Assembly: GCF_019443445.1 (NCBI RefSeq)
Contig: NZ_CP080378.1
Coordinates: forward strand, 2,108,001 to 2,172,000
DNA: 64,000 bases
Origin: Massilia sp. PAMC28688
GTDB lineage: Bacteria > Pseudomonadota > Gammaproteobacteria > Burkholderiales > Burkholderiaceae_D
Direction of reading: 5' to 3'
Part shown: positions 1-8,364 of the stretch, piece after piece
How the letters are laid out: each line of letters opens with the position of its first letter
Numbering within the stretch: position 1 is the stretch's first letter
The notes under the pieces: model-generated
What the model was told of the DNA's origin: nothing
Seen by the model: the letters and a program-made list of their open reading frames with translations, nothing else
The model's database searches: none
Position numbers and translations under genes: made by a program

Positions 1-10
1 CCCAACACCA

Positions 11-223
11 GGGTCAGACCACTTAAAACGGCTTTTTGCAACTTTACCCTCGTGCTATTGCGTGCCTGCAGTTGTGCGAGCTTGCCACGCACGTCTTCTG
101 CCCGCGCGCAAACGCACGGCGGCAATCGACCGGTGTAAAGGGAACCAATGCCGCGCAACGGTTACCGATGCGATTTGAAATTCACCGAAACAATTGATTT
201 GACTGCGTTTAAGTGGTCAGACC
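11..223. repeat. MITE/REP-like element, copy 1
   Basis: The left end (11-41) reads GGGTCAGACCACTTAAAACG and continues CTTTTTGCAA. The right end (186-223) carries the same core inverted (TTTAAGTGGTCAGACC). The two ends form terminal inverted repeats of about 19 bp around roughly 150 bp without a convincing gene. A second element with the same ends lies at 284-498, offset by about 273 bp. Inverted GGGTCAGACC cores recall REP-like sequences mobilised by REP-associated tyrosine transposases, but no transposase is in view, so the class is inferred. Confidence 0.6.
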
Positions 224-283
224 TCGACCGAAATGCGTCCGTCAGTAATCGAAAAGCAGCGATCCGGCAATCCCTCAGCTCGG

Positions 284-498
284 GGTCAGACCACTTAAAA
301 CGGCTTTTTGCAATTTTTCTGCAGCGATATTGATCGCGGGATTTTTCGCGGTCGTCGCCCTGCCTGCATTCGATTCTGCGCAAGAAAGGCGCGCGGTGAT
401 CGTCGCGCGTGCGGAACCATGGCTGCTCGGAGGATGCCAAGAAGGTGCGAATTTCGGGGAAACAATTGATTTTGCCCCGTTTAAGTGGTCTGACCCCG
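284..498. repeat. MITE/REP-like element, copy 2
   Basis: The left end at 283-314 matches the left end of copy 1 over about 31 bases. The right end (459-498) matches copy 1's right end, including the shared inner segment GAAACAATTGATTT. The interior (317-458) is only loosely similar to copy 1, so the ends are conserved better than the core. No start codon with a ribosome-binding site and no protein-like frame stands out. The stretch 499-582 holds the short leader of the next gene. Confidence 0.6.
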
Positions 499-582
499 GG
501 GGAGGGGGGAGAACGGAGGAGGCCGGTGTCAGCGCGTATTGTGCGGGCCGTATAGAATCGGGGCATCAAACGTTTATGCTGG

Positions 583-2034
583 ATGCCTGCTATGAAGACT
601 GTTTCCGTCGATGTTGCCGTCATTGGCACCGGTACCGCCGGCCTGGCCGCTTATCGCGCAGCGCGCGCCCAGGGCAAGCGCGTGGTCGTGATTGAGAGCG
701 GCCCTTATGGCACCACTTGCGCCCGCGTGGGATGCATGCCGAGCAAGCTGCTCATCGCCGCCAGCGAAGCGGCCCACATGACGGCGCTGGCGCCCGGCTT
801 TGGCGTCCATCCCGGCCCGACCAGGATCGATGGCCAGCAGGTCATGGCCCGCGTGCGCCGCGAGCGGGACCGCTTCGTGGGCTTTGTCCTCGAAGGCGTC
901 GATAGTATTCCGGCCGAGGACAAGCTGCGGGGCCATGCGCGCTTCACCGGCCCGCACGCGCTCGTGGTGGGGGAGCATACGTCGGTCGAGGCGGCCAGTG
1001 TCGTCATCGCCACCGGCTCCACCGCCACCATGCCGCCGCAGCTTGCCAATGTGGGCAAGGGTGTGATCGTGAGCGATGCGGTGTTCGAGTGGACCGACCT
1101 GCCAGCCTCGGTCGCCGTCATCGGCACCGGTGTGATTGGCCTGGAGCTGGGCCAGGCGCTGAGCCGCCTGGGCGTGCGCGTGAGCTTTTTTGCGCGCGGC
1201 GGCAGCGTGGCACAGATCAGCGATCCGGAGGTGCTGCACGTGGCCGCGCAGACGCTGGGCGCGGAACTTGACCTGCGCTTCCAGCACGCCGTCGTGGGCG
1301 CGCGCCAGGATGGCGAGGAGGTGCTGCTCGAGTCACGCGATGCGTCGGGCAACACCCGCAGCGAGCGCTTTCAGTTCGTGCTGGTCGCCGTCGGCCGCAC
1401 GCCCAATGTGCACCAGATCGGCATCGAGCATACCGGTCTCGAACTCGATGAGAAGGGCATCCCGCTGTTCGATCCCCTCACCATGCAGTGCGGGACCAGC
1501 CATATTTTCATCGCCGGCGATGCCAACAACGAGCGTCCCGTGCTGCCGGAGGCGGCCGACCATGGCAGGATCGCAGGCGATAACGCGGGCCGCTTCCCGA
1601 ACGTGCTGCCCGGACTGCGCCGCACGCCGCTGGCCATCGCTTTCACCGAGCCCCAAATCGCCACCCTCGGCGAGAGCTACCGCGAGCTGTGTGTCACAGG
1701 TCAGCACAAGTTCGCCATTGGGAAGGTGTCGTTTACGAACCAGGGCCGCAGCCGCGTGATGCTGCAAAATCACGGCATGCTGCGGGTATATGGCGAGTAC
1801 GCGACTGGCCGCTTCCTGGGCGCCGAGATGATCGGGCCGCGCGCGGAGCATCTGGCGCACTTGCTGTCGTGGGCCTGCCAGGCCCGCATGACGGTAGCGC
1901 AGATGCTGGACATGCCGTTCTACCACCCCGTCATCGAGGAGGGTGTGCGCACGGCGCTGCGCGACCTGGCGGCAGAACTGGAAAAGGGGGCGCCGGCCGT
2001 GGTGGACGCCCCCGAGGTGCTACCGGGCGTATGA
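583..2034 (+). CDS. Dihydrolipoyl dehydrogenase-like flavoprotein disulfide reductase
   Basis: Class I pyridine nucleotide-disulfide oxidoreductase of 483 residues, the usual length of dihydrolipoamide dehydrogenase. An FAD Rossmann motif (VIGTGTAG) lies near residues 13-20. The redox-active pair is in TTCARVGC (C46 and C51) followed by MPSK, and a second nucleotide fold (VIGTGVIGLELGQ) begins near residue 179. The C-terminal dimer motif FYHPVIEEG near 446 retains the His-Glu dyad. These proteins pass electrons between NAD(H) and a disulfide substrate. No pyruvate or 2-oxoglutarate dehydrogenase subunits are adjacent, so it looks like a stand-alone Lpd paralogue rather than the E3 of a complex. 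A second in-frame ATG at 592 (MKTVSV) is an equally plausible start. Confidence 0.85.
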   Translation: MPAMKTVSVDVAVIGTGTAGLAAYRAARAQGKRVVVIESGPYGTTCARVGCMPSKLLIAASEAAHMTALAPGFGVHPGPTRIDGQQVMARVRRERDRFVGFVLEGVDSIPAEDKLRGHARFTGPHALVVGEHTSVEAASVVIATGSTATMPPQLANVGKGVIVSDAVFEWTDLPASVAVIGTGVIGLELGQALSRLGVRVSFFARGGSVAQISDPEVLHVAAQTLGAELDLRFQHAVVGARQDGEEVLLESRDASGNTRSERFQFVLVAVGRTPNVHQIGIEHTGLELDEKGIPLFDPLTMQCGTSHIFIAGDANNERPVLPEAADHGRIAGDNAGRFPNVLPGLRRTPLAIAFTEPQIATLGESYRELCVTGQHKFAIGKVSFTNQGRSRVMLQNHGMLRVYGEYATGRFLGAEMIGPRAEHLAHLLSWACQARMTVAQMLDMPFYHPVIEEGVRTALRDLAAELEKGAPAVVDAPEVLPGV

Positions 2035-2143
2035 CCGGCCCTGGCCAGGATGCAGGTGTACCAAGCCCGCCATCGTGTGCGCGTTCAGAGCGCGCAACGG
2101 GATTGATCGTTGATGCTGGCCATACCCGATCAATGAATCGATT

Positions 2144-2629
2144 CTAGTTAAGGTAACTGGCGTCCAGGCGCCCCTGCGCGGCCAGTTCGCGCACCACACG
2201 GATGGTGTCAATGTCCGCTTCCTGGTACGCGGACTTGCGGAATTCATCGTACATGGCATTGGCGGCATCGGTCGCGGCATCGTGGCCGTCGTCGTACAGG
2301 AAGCGCACGTACAGCGTGTGCTCGGACGGCGCTTCAATCGTCATGGTCAGGCTCGAGGCGCTGATCTCGCCCTGCGCCGCCACTTCGTAGCGCACCTGTT
2401 CGAGCGGCGTGAGGAACACGCGGTCGACGATTTCGAGCTCGCCGTAGCGCAGGCGGCGCCGGAAGCTGCCGCTTTCGCGCTCGTCGATGGTGCATTCGTC
2501 CAGGTGCGGCACGAACAGCTTGGGCGAGTCGGCCCGCAGCACCAGCCCACGCCACAGCTGGTCGCGCGTGATGGTGTCGATCAGGGGATTGAGCGGGTCG
2601 TTGATCTCGATGAGGTGTTCAAATTTCAT
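2144..2629 (-). CDS. AtaL-like (DUF1857) SRPBCC-fold protein
   Basis: A 161-residue protein beginning MKFEHLIEIND. It has the alternating strand pattern and C-terminal helix of the SRPBCC/START-like fold, with the order seen in AtaL-like (DUF1857) proteins: an N-terminal helix, then a Trp-rich strand (LWRGLVLRA) and the central FRRRLRYGELEIVDRVFL strands. Function within this family is poorly known; ligand binding is inferred from the fold. The frame is open further upstream, but the family-like N-terminus begins at the internal ATG at 2629, which is chosen here. It lies downstream of modAB on the same strand, 116 bp away, where a modC gene would often be found. Confidence 0.65.
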   Translation of the reverse strand: MKFEHLIEINDPLNPLIDTITRDQLWRGLVLRADSPKLFVPHLDECTIDERESGSFRRRLRYGELEIVDRVFLTPLEQVRYEVAAQGEISASSLTMTIEAPSEHTLYVRFLYDDGHDAATDAANAMYDEFRKSAYQEADIDTIRVVRELAAQGRLDASYLN

Positions 2630-2745
2630 GATGGTGTCGTCAATGGCTGGCACAGGCGCCGATCCAGTCATGGTAACGCAAGCAGTGACAAAACGGCCAG
2701 GTAATGCGCGCTGGCAACTGCGATGGTGGCCGTACTCGCTGGCGG

Positions 2746-3444
2746 TCAGGCGCCCAGCAGCATGCGGTGCTGGCGCCGCTGCAGCACGGCGATGGTGATG
2801 AGGATGAGGAAGGAAATCGCCAGCAGCACCAGGGCGTAGGCGTGCGCCGTGTCGTAGTGAAGCTGCTGCGCCTCGTCATACAGGGCAATCGAGGCCACGC
2901 GCGTCTGGCCTTCGATATTCCCGCCCAACATGAGTACCACGCCGAATTCGCCCATGGTGTGGGCAAAGCTGAGCGAGGCGCCGGCCAGCACGCCATTTTT
3001 CGACAGCGGCAGGATGATGGACCAGAACACCTGGCGCCGCGTCAGGCCCAGCGCCAGCGCGGTCTGCACCATCTCGGGCCGCACGGCGCGAAACGCCGCC
3101 TGGATTGGCTGCACTGCAAATGGCAGGCTGTAGATGATGGAGCCGATCACCAGGCCGGTGAAGGAAAACGGCAGCGGCTGGCCAAACACGTGGACCCAGG
3201 CCGCGCCCACCGGCTGGCCGGGCGACATCAGGACCAGCAGGTAGAAGCCGATCACGGTGGGCGGCAGCACGATGGGCAGGCTGACCAGCGTCTCGGCCAC
3301 GATCACGCCGCGCATGCGGCTGCTGGTGAGCCAGTGCGCGAGCGGGATGCCGATGGCCAGCAGCGCCAGCGACGAGACGGCCGCCAGCTTCAGGGTCAGG
3401 CCAATCGCTTCCCACAGGCCGGGAGGGAACGACCAGTCAAGCAT
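2746..3444 (-). CDS. modB: Molybdate ABC transporter permease ModB
   Basis: Inner-membrane permease of 232 residues with five to six hydrophobic segments. The cytoplasmic EAA-type loop lies around residues 140-165 (ALALGLTRRQVFWSIILPLS), the contact site for the ATPase subunit. LPIVLPPTVIGFYLL near residue 64 is typical of ModB. The ATG at 3444 overlaps the end of modA by eight bases, which implies translational coupling; an open extension seven codons upstream is ignored. The protein would form the channel for molybdate uptake with ModA and an ATPase ModC. No modC is adjacent, so the ATPase must be supplied from elsewhere. Confidence 0.93.
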   Translation of the reverse strand: MLDWSFPPGLWEAIGLTLKLAAVSSLALLAIGIPLAHWLTSSRMRGVIVAETLVSLPIVLPPTVIGFYLLVLMSPGQPVGAAWVHVFGQPLPFSFTGLVIGSIIYSLPFAVQPIQAAFRAVRPEMVQTALALGLTRRQVFWSIILPLSKNGVLAGASLSFAHTMGEFGVVLMLGGNIEGQTRVASIALYDEAQQLHYDTAHAYALVLLAISFLILITIAVLQRRQHRMLLGA

Positions 3445-4201
3445 GTTTGGCGGGTGGCAGGCCAAAGCCGTGGCGCTGCAAGATGGCGCGCGCCGTAGGC
3501 GAGTGCAGGAACTGCATGAAGCGCGCCGCGGCCGGATGGCCCTTGCCGCGCGCGGTGAGGATGGCGCCCTGTTCGATCGGCGCCAGTCCTGCCTGTGGCA
3601 CCAGGTAGTAGCTGCCCACGCCCTTCAGGCGCGGTGCCAGCACGGTGGCGTAGGACACCACGCCCACCTGGGCATTGCCGGTCTGGACAAACTGCGCGGT
3701 CTGGGCGATATTTTCGCCCAGCACCAGCTTGCCGGACACGGCATCCCACACGCCGTGATGCTGCAGCGCGGCCCGCGCGGCCATGCCATACGGCGCCACC
3801 TGGGGATTGGCGATTGCCACCCGCGCCAGGCGCGCATCCCTGAACACGGCCATGCCCTGCCTGAGGTCAAAGCGCGGGTCCAGCGTCCACAGGGCCAGGC
3901 GCCCGATGGCATAGGTGGTGAGCGTGGCACCGTCGGCGGCGCCTTCGGCCGCCAGCCGCTGCGGATACATCATGTCGGCCGACAAAAAGACGTGAAACGG
4001 GGCGCCGTTCTTGATTTGCGCGAAAAAATTGCCAGATGAGCCAAGCGAGGTCTTGAGCTCCACTCCCGGCGCCTGCTTGCGGAAGGCGTCGGCCAGTTCG
4101 CCAATGCTGTAGGTCAGGTCGGACGCGGCCGCGACCACCAGCGGCTCGGCCCGGGCTGGCAGGGCGAGTACGCCCAGCATTGTCAGCAGGAGTGTTTTCA
4201 T
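3437..4201 (-). CDS. modA: Molybdate ABC transporter substrate-binding protein ModA
   Basis: Periplasmic binding protein of 254 residues. A signal peptide occupies about residues 1-18 (MKTLLLTMLGVLALPARA), and the mature part starts with EPLVVAAASDL, the ModA opening. The SSGNFFAQIKNGAPFHVFLSAD region near residues 55-78 contains the oxyanion-binding Ser residues of the family. It captures molybdate (or tungstate) for ModB. It is the first gene of the modAB pair and is divergent from the Rep helicase gene, with a 72-bp intergenic gap. I see no clear ModE operator in that gap. Confidence 0.92.
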   Translation of the reverse strand: MKTLLLTMLGVLALPARAEPLVVAAASDLTYSIGELADAFRKQAPGVELKTSLGSSGNFFAQIKNGAPFHVFLSADMMYPQRLAAEGAADGATLTTYAIGRLALWTLDPRFDLRQGMAVFRDARLARVAIANPQVAPYGMAARAALQHHGVWDAVSGKLVLGENIAQTAQFVQTGNAQVGVVSYATVLAPRLKGVGSYYLVPQAGLAPIEQGAILTARGKGHPAAARFMQFLHSPTARAILQRHGFGLPPAKHA

Positions 4202-4273
4202 GTTCTGTATTCTACGATAGCGCGGCCCGGCGGTGCGCTACAATGGCGGGCTGTTTTCGAAAGTCACCCGCCG

Positions 4274-6334
4274 ATGTCCTCCACTCCCAAGTTTGGCCTC
4301 AATGCCCCGCAGAGCGAAGCTGTGCTGTACCTGGACGGCCCGTGCCTGGTGCTGGCCGGTGCCGGCTCGGGCAAGACGCGGGTGATCACGCAAAAGATCG
4401 CGCACCTGATCGAGGACCGCGGCTACGATCCGCGCACCATCGCCGCCCTCACCTTCACCAACAAGGCGGCGCTCGAAATGCAGGAGCGGATCGCCAAGCT
4501 GCTCAAGCAGCCGCGCCAGGCCAAGCAGCTCACGGTTTCCACCTTCCACTCGCTGGGCGTGAAGATCCTGCGCCAGGAAGCGGCCGGCGTGGGCCTGAAG
4601 GACCGCTTCTCCATCATGGACAGCGATGACTGCTACGGCCTGGTGCAGGACCTGGCGATCACCACCGACAAGCAGATCATCCGCGCCATCCAGACCGCCA
4701 TCTCGCTGTGGAAGAATGGCCTGGTGGACCCGGAACACGCGATCAAGCAGGCCAAGGATGAAGACGAGGCCCTGGCCGCCCGCGTGTACCGCAGCTACGT
4801 GGCCACGCTGCAGGCCTACCAGGCGGTGGACTTCGACGATTTGATCCGCCTGCCGGTGGAACTGTTTCGCAACAACGATCCGATCCGCGACAAGTGGCAG
4901 CGCCGCCTGCGCTACCTGCTCATGGACGAGTACCAGGACACCAATACTTGCCAGTACGAGCTGGTCAAGCTGCTGGTGACGGGGATTGGCAAAAAGCCCA
5001 TGTTCACGGCTGTGGGCGACGACGACCAGGCCATCTACGCCTGGCGCGGCGCCTCGGTGGAAAACCTGAAGACGCTGGGGGAGGATTTTCCAGACCTGCG
5101 CGTGATCAAGCTGGAGCAGAACTACCGCTCCACCACGCGCATCCTGCAGGCCGCCAATGCGGTCATCGGCAACAACCCCAAGCTGTTTGAAAAGTCGCTG
5201 TGGTCGGAGCACGGCCTGGGCGAGCCAATCAAGGTACTGGGCATGCAGACCGACGAACAGGAAGCCGAGCAGATTGCCATCATGATTTCGGCCGACCATT
5301 TCCAGCGCAAGAACAAGTGGTCCGATTACGCCATCCTGTATCGCGGCAACCACCAGGCGCGCGTGATCGAACAGTCGCTGCGCAAGGAACGCATTCCGTA
5401 CACCATTTCGGGCGGCCAGAGCTTTTTCGACAAGGCTGAAATCAAGGACATCATCAGCTACCTGCGCCTGATCGCCAACGATGGCGATGACCCGGCCTTC
5501 ATTCGCGCCGTCACCACGCCCAAGCGCGGGGTCGGCATGGCCACACTGGAAGTGCTGGGTGCCTTTTCCAAGCAGTGGAACTGTTCGCTGTTTGAAGCGA
5601 CCTTCAAGGGCGGCATCGAAGCGCTGCTGCCAGACCGCCAACTGCTGCCCCTGCGCGACTTCTGCAATTTCATCAATCAGCTCGAAGCGCGCGCCAGCCG
5701 CCCCGGTCCCTCCGGCAGCGGCGAGAATGCGGCCGCCGTACTGGACGACATGATGAAGGAGATCGCGTACGAGAGCTACCTGTACGACGTGTTCGAAGAG
5801 CGCGCCGCACAGAGCAAGTGGCAGAACGTGATGGAGTTCATCAACTGGCTCAAGGAGCGCGGCAACGGCGGCAAGGACAAGCAGGGCGAGGAAAAGAATC
5901 TGCTGGAGCTGACCCAGATGGTGGCCCTGATGAGCATGCTGGAAGGCCAGGACGAGGAGCCGGACGCGGTGCGCATGTCGACCCTGCACGCCTCCAAGGG
6001 CCTGGAATATCCGCATGTGTTCCTGGTGGGCGTGGAAGAAGGCATCCTGCCGCACAAGGGCGACCCGGACGCGCCGGTGGAGGTGATCGCCGCCCGCATC
6101 CAGGAAGAGCGGCGCCTGATGTATGTGGGCATCACCCGTGCCCAGCGCACCTTGCACCTGACCTGGTGCAAGAAGCGCAAGCGCGCGGGCGAACAAGTCC
6201 ATTGCGATGTGTCGCGTTTCATCAAGGAGATGGAGCTCGATGTGGGCACCGCCGTGCCGACCGAGGCCGAAACCCTGTCCCCGAAAGACCGCCTGGCCAG
6301 CCTCAAGGCCCTGCTGTCCACGCCCAAATCTTAA
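4274..6334 (+). CDS. rep: ATP-dependent DNA helicase Rep (UvrD/Rep superfamily 1)
   Basis: A 686-residue superfamily 1A helicase, close to the length of E. coli Rep. A Walker A motif (GAGSGKT) lies at residues 29-35, followed by the TxGx-type TFTNKAA and STFHSLG motifs, and a Walker B DEYQD box near 218-222. GDDDQAIYAWRGA, the QNYRST motif and the C-terminal VRMSTLHASKGLEYPHVFLVG and YVGITRAQ motifs follow. It unwinds DNA 3'-5' using ATP and in this family helps replication forks past bound proteins. The N-terminus NAPQSEAVLYLDGPCLVLAG matches the Q-motif region, so the ATG at 4274 fits. It may be co-transcribed with slyX, which begins 19 bp after its stop. Confidence 0.93.
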   Translation: MSSTPKFGLNAPQSEAVLYLDGPCLVLAGAGSGKTRVITQKIAHLIEDRGYDPRTIAALTFTNKAALEMQERIAKLLKQPRQAKQLTVSTFHSLGVKILRQEAAGVGLKDRFSIMDSDDCYGLVQDLAITTDKQIIRAIQTAISLWKNGLVDPEHAIKQAKDEDEALAARVYRSYVATLQAYQAVDFDDLIRLPVELFRNNDPIRDKWQRRLRYLLMDEYQDTNTCQYELVKLLVTGIGKKPMFTAVGDDDQAIYAWRGASVENLKTLGEDFPDLRVIKLEQNYRSTTRILQAANAVIGNNPKLFEKSLWSEHGLGEPIKVLGMQTDEQEAEQIAIMISADHFQRKNKWSDYAILYRGNHQARVIEQSLRKERIPYTISGGQSFFDKAEIKDIISYLRLIANDGDDPAFIRAVTTPKRGVGMATLEVLGAFSKQWNCSLFEATFKGGIEALLPDRQLLPLRDFCNFINQLEARASRPGPSGSGENAAAVLDDMMKEIAYESYLYDVFEERAAQSKWQNVMEFINWLKERGNGGKDKQGEEKNLLELTQMVALMSMLEGQDEEPDAVRMSTLHASKGLEYPHVFLVGVEEGILPHKGDPDAPVEVIAARIQEERRLMYVGITRAQRTLHLTWCKKRKRAGEQVHCDVSRFIKEMELDVGTAVPTEAETLSPKDRLASLKALLSTPKS

Positions 6335-6353
6335 TTCAGCCAGGAGCTGCGCA

Positions 6354-6560
6354 GTGAACCAGGAAGACCGTTTCGTCGACATTGAAATCAAGCTCGCCTA
6401 CCAGGAAGACCTGGTGGAAGCGCTCAACCAGATGGTGTATCAGCAAAGCCTGCGCATCGACCAGCTCGAAGCGCTGGTCAACAAGCTGGGCGAACACATT
6501 CGCAACAATGCCCAGGCCACGCCAGGCCTGCTCCTGAATGAGCGCCCGCCCCACTACTGA
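6354..6560 (+). CDS. slyX: SlyX family protein (GTG start)
   Basis: A small acidic coiled-coil protein of 68 residues. It has the SlyX pattern: RFVDIEIKLAYQEDLVEALN, then a heptad-like helix (QQSLRIDQLEALVNKL) and a short Pro-rich tail ending RPPHY. The start is GTG at 6354, supported by AGGAG at 6342-6346, seven bases upstream; no ATG lies in a better position. The role of SlyX is not well established. It sits directly behind rep and probably shares its transcript. Confidence 0.85.
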   Translation: MNQEDRFVDIEIKLAYQEDLVEALNQMVYQQSLRIDQLEALVNKLGEHIRNNAQATPGLLLNERPPHY

Positions 6561-6658
6561 TGTCCTGAAATGATCGAAACATGGCTGGCGCTGAGCGGAC
6601 CATGCCGCTTTGCCCCGATACTATGGTGGCTGTTCTCCCCACTGCCAAGGAAACCGCC

Positions 6659-7222
6659 ATGCAAAGCTGTCTGATTGTGATCGATGCTCAGGAATCGTTC
6701 CGCCACCGCCCCTACTACCATGCCGGCGCCATGGACGCCTACCTGGTGCACCAGAATGCCCTGATCGAGGGCTGCGTACAGCGCGGCGTGCCGGTCGCGC
6801 GCGTGCTGCACGTGGAGCCGGATGCGCCTGCCAATCCGTTTGCGCTCGCCTCCGGCCATGTGCGCCCGCTCGATGCTCTGGCGGCGTTTACGCCCGCCTT
6901 TGAGGCACACAAGAGCCGCCACAGCGCCCTGGTGGGCACCGGCCTTGATGTCTGGCTCATCAGAGAAGGTGTGCGCCGCGTCATCATCAGCGGTATCCGC
7001 ACCGAGCAGTGCTGCGAAACCACGGCCCGCCATGCTTCCGACCTGGGCTGGGAAGTCGACTACGTGGCCGACGCCACGCTCACCTTTGACATGCTGCAGC
7101 CGGACGGCACGCCCCTGTCCGCCGCCGACATCACCGCCCGTACCGTCACCGTGCTGCATGAACGCTTTGCCACCGTGTGCACGGTGCAGCAGGCACTGGC
7201 GCGCGCGGGGTCTGGGTCATGA
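6659..7222 (+). CDS. Isochorismatase-family cysteine hydrolase
   Basis: A 187-residue alpha/beta hydrolase of the isochorismatase-like superfamily. The opening strand LIVIDAQ supplies the catalytic Asp, and the conserved SGIRTEQCCETTARHA segment supplies the nucleophilic Cys. A basic HKSRHSALVGTGLDVWL segment occupies the usual Lys region. The substrate cannot be told from sequence; relatives hydrolyse amides or ureido compounds. The start at 6659 is preceded by AAGGA at a good distance, and the first family-like residues (MQSCLIVIDAQ) begin there. Its stop overlaps the start of the following GlxA-type regulator (ATGA), so the two are translationally coupled, and the regulator probably controls it. 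Confidence 0.85.
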   Translation: MQSCLIVIDAQESFRHRPYYHAGAMDAYLVHQNALIEGCVQRGVPVARVLHVEPDAPANPFALASGHVRPLDALAAFTPAFEAHKSRHSALVGTGLDVWLIREGVRRVIISGIRTEQCCETTARHASDLGWEVDYVADATLTFDMLQPDGTPLSAADITARTVTVLHERFATVCTVQQALARAGSGS

Positions 7223-8187
7223 TCACGGTCTGGTTCATGCTCCTGCCGGACAGCCTGATCATGGACTGGGCCGGTCCCGCCGAAGCGCTGCGCATCGCCA
7301 GCCAGATTCGCCGCCTGCAAGGACAGGCCGCGCCGTTCGCCATGCGCTTTTGCGGCCCGCAGGCAAGCTGCGCCACGTCGGTGGGCATTGCCGTCAGCGG
7401 GCTGGAACCCTTGCCGCAGCAGTTGCCCGAGGGGCAGCACTGGATCGTGCTGGTGGGGCGCCCGGGGCAGGAAACGCTGGCCGATGATAACGCCACCCGC
7501 GAGCTGCTGGCCTGGCTGCGCCGTCTCGACCTGGCCGAGGGCGGCACCGAGCTGATGACGATCTGCGCCGGATCGGTCATTGCGGCCCACGCCGGGCTGC
7601 TCCACGGCCGCCGCGCCACAACCCACCACCATCACCTCGACGAGCTGCAGCAAACCGGCCAGGGCTGCATGGTGGTACGCAACCGCGTGTTTGTGCAGGA
7701 TGGCCCGGTGTGGAGCAGCGCCGGCGTCACGACCGGCCTGGACCTCATGCTGCACCGGATCGGGCTGGCATGCGGCCCCGCCCTCGCAGCCGAGGTGGCC
7801 CAGAACATGGTGGTGCCACTGCGGCGCGGTCCCAACGACCCGGAGCTCTCGCCCTTTCTCGCTTACCGCAACCATATTCATCCTGCCCTGCACCGGGTGC
7901 AGGACGCCGTCACCCAGGCGCCGCAGCAAGCCTGGACCGTACCGGCCATGGCGGCCATGGCGCACACATCGCCGCGCCATCTGACACGCCTGTTCCTGGA
8001 ATACGCCGGCATCGCGCCGCTGGAATACCTGCGCCGCATCCGGCTGGCAGTGGCGCAGACAGCGCTGCGCTCGGGGAACAATGTGACGCAGGCAGCGGCC
8101 ACGGCCGGGTTCAGCTCCGATACCCAGCTGCGCCGCGCGTGGCAGCATTTCGGCCTGGAAGGAACGCCCTCGGGCATGCACAGTTGA
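7219..8187 (+). CDS. GlxA/FtrA-type AraC-family transcriptional regulator
   Basis: A 322-residue two-domain regulator. The first ~185 residues have the DJ-1/PfpI-like fold (MITVWFMLLPDSLIMDWAGPAEAL at the start and a nucleophile-elbow-like ELMTICAGSVIAAHAG). The C-terminal ~100 residues are an AraC/XylS double helix-turn-helix ending in the signature ...PLEYLRRIRLAVAQTALR and GFSSDTQLRRAWQHFG. Such proteins activate catabolic genes in response to small nitrogen compounds; the effector here is unknown. The ATG at 7219 overlaps the preceding stop by four bases, which is why it is preferred to an upstream in-frame ATG at 7177. Confidence 0.85.
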   Translation: MITVWFMLLPDSLIMDWAGPAEALRIASQIRRLQGQAAPFAMRFCGPQASCATSVGIAVSGLEPLPQQLPEGQHWIVLVGRPGQETLADDNATRELLAWLRRLDLAEGGTELMTICAGSVIAAHAGLLHGRRATTHHHHLDELQQTGQGCMVVRNRVFVQDGPVWSSAGVTTGLDLMLHRIGLACGPALAAEVAQNMVVPLRRGPNDPELSPFLAYRNHIHPALHRVQDAVTQAPQQAWTVPAMAAMAHTSPRHLTRLFLEYAGIAPLEYLRRIRLAVAQTALRSGNNVTQAAATAGFSSDTQLRRAWQHFGLEGTPSGMHS

Positions 8188-8364
8188 CACAACGCCCGTC
8201 AATACGGGCGGCCGCTCCGATGGCGGCAGGTCCCGGTTTGTGCAGCGATGTAACACATGCATACACGTTTACGGGTGACGGGGGGCGGGCATCCTTGCTA
8301 TGATCTGGCGCTAAGTGCTGCCGGCTTGTGCCTGGCAGCTTGTACCACGCCCGTGAAAGATGCC

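Noticed and set aside
4238-6391. Long antisense frame opposite rep
   Set aside because: Open only because of the third-position GC bias of the plus-strand helicase gene; no family motifs and no plausible start signals.
8257-8364. Upstream extension of the M3 peptidase with a lipobox-like LAAC
   Set aside because: No ribosome-binding site and a better Sec signal begins at 8365.
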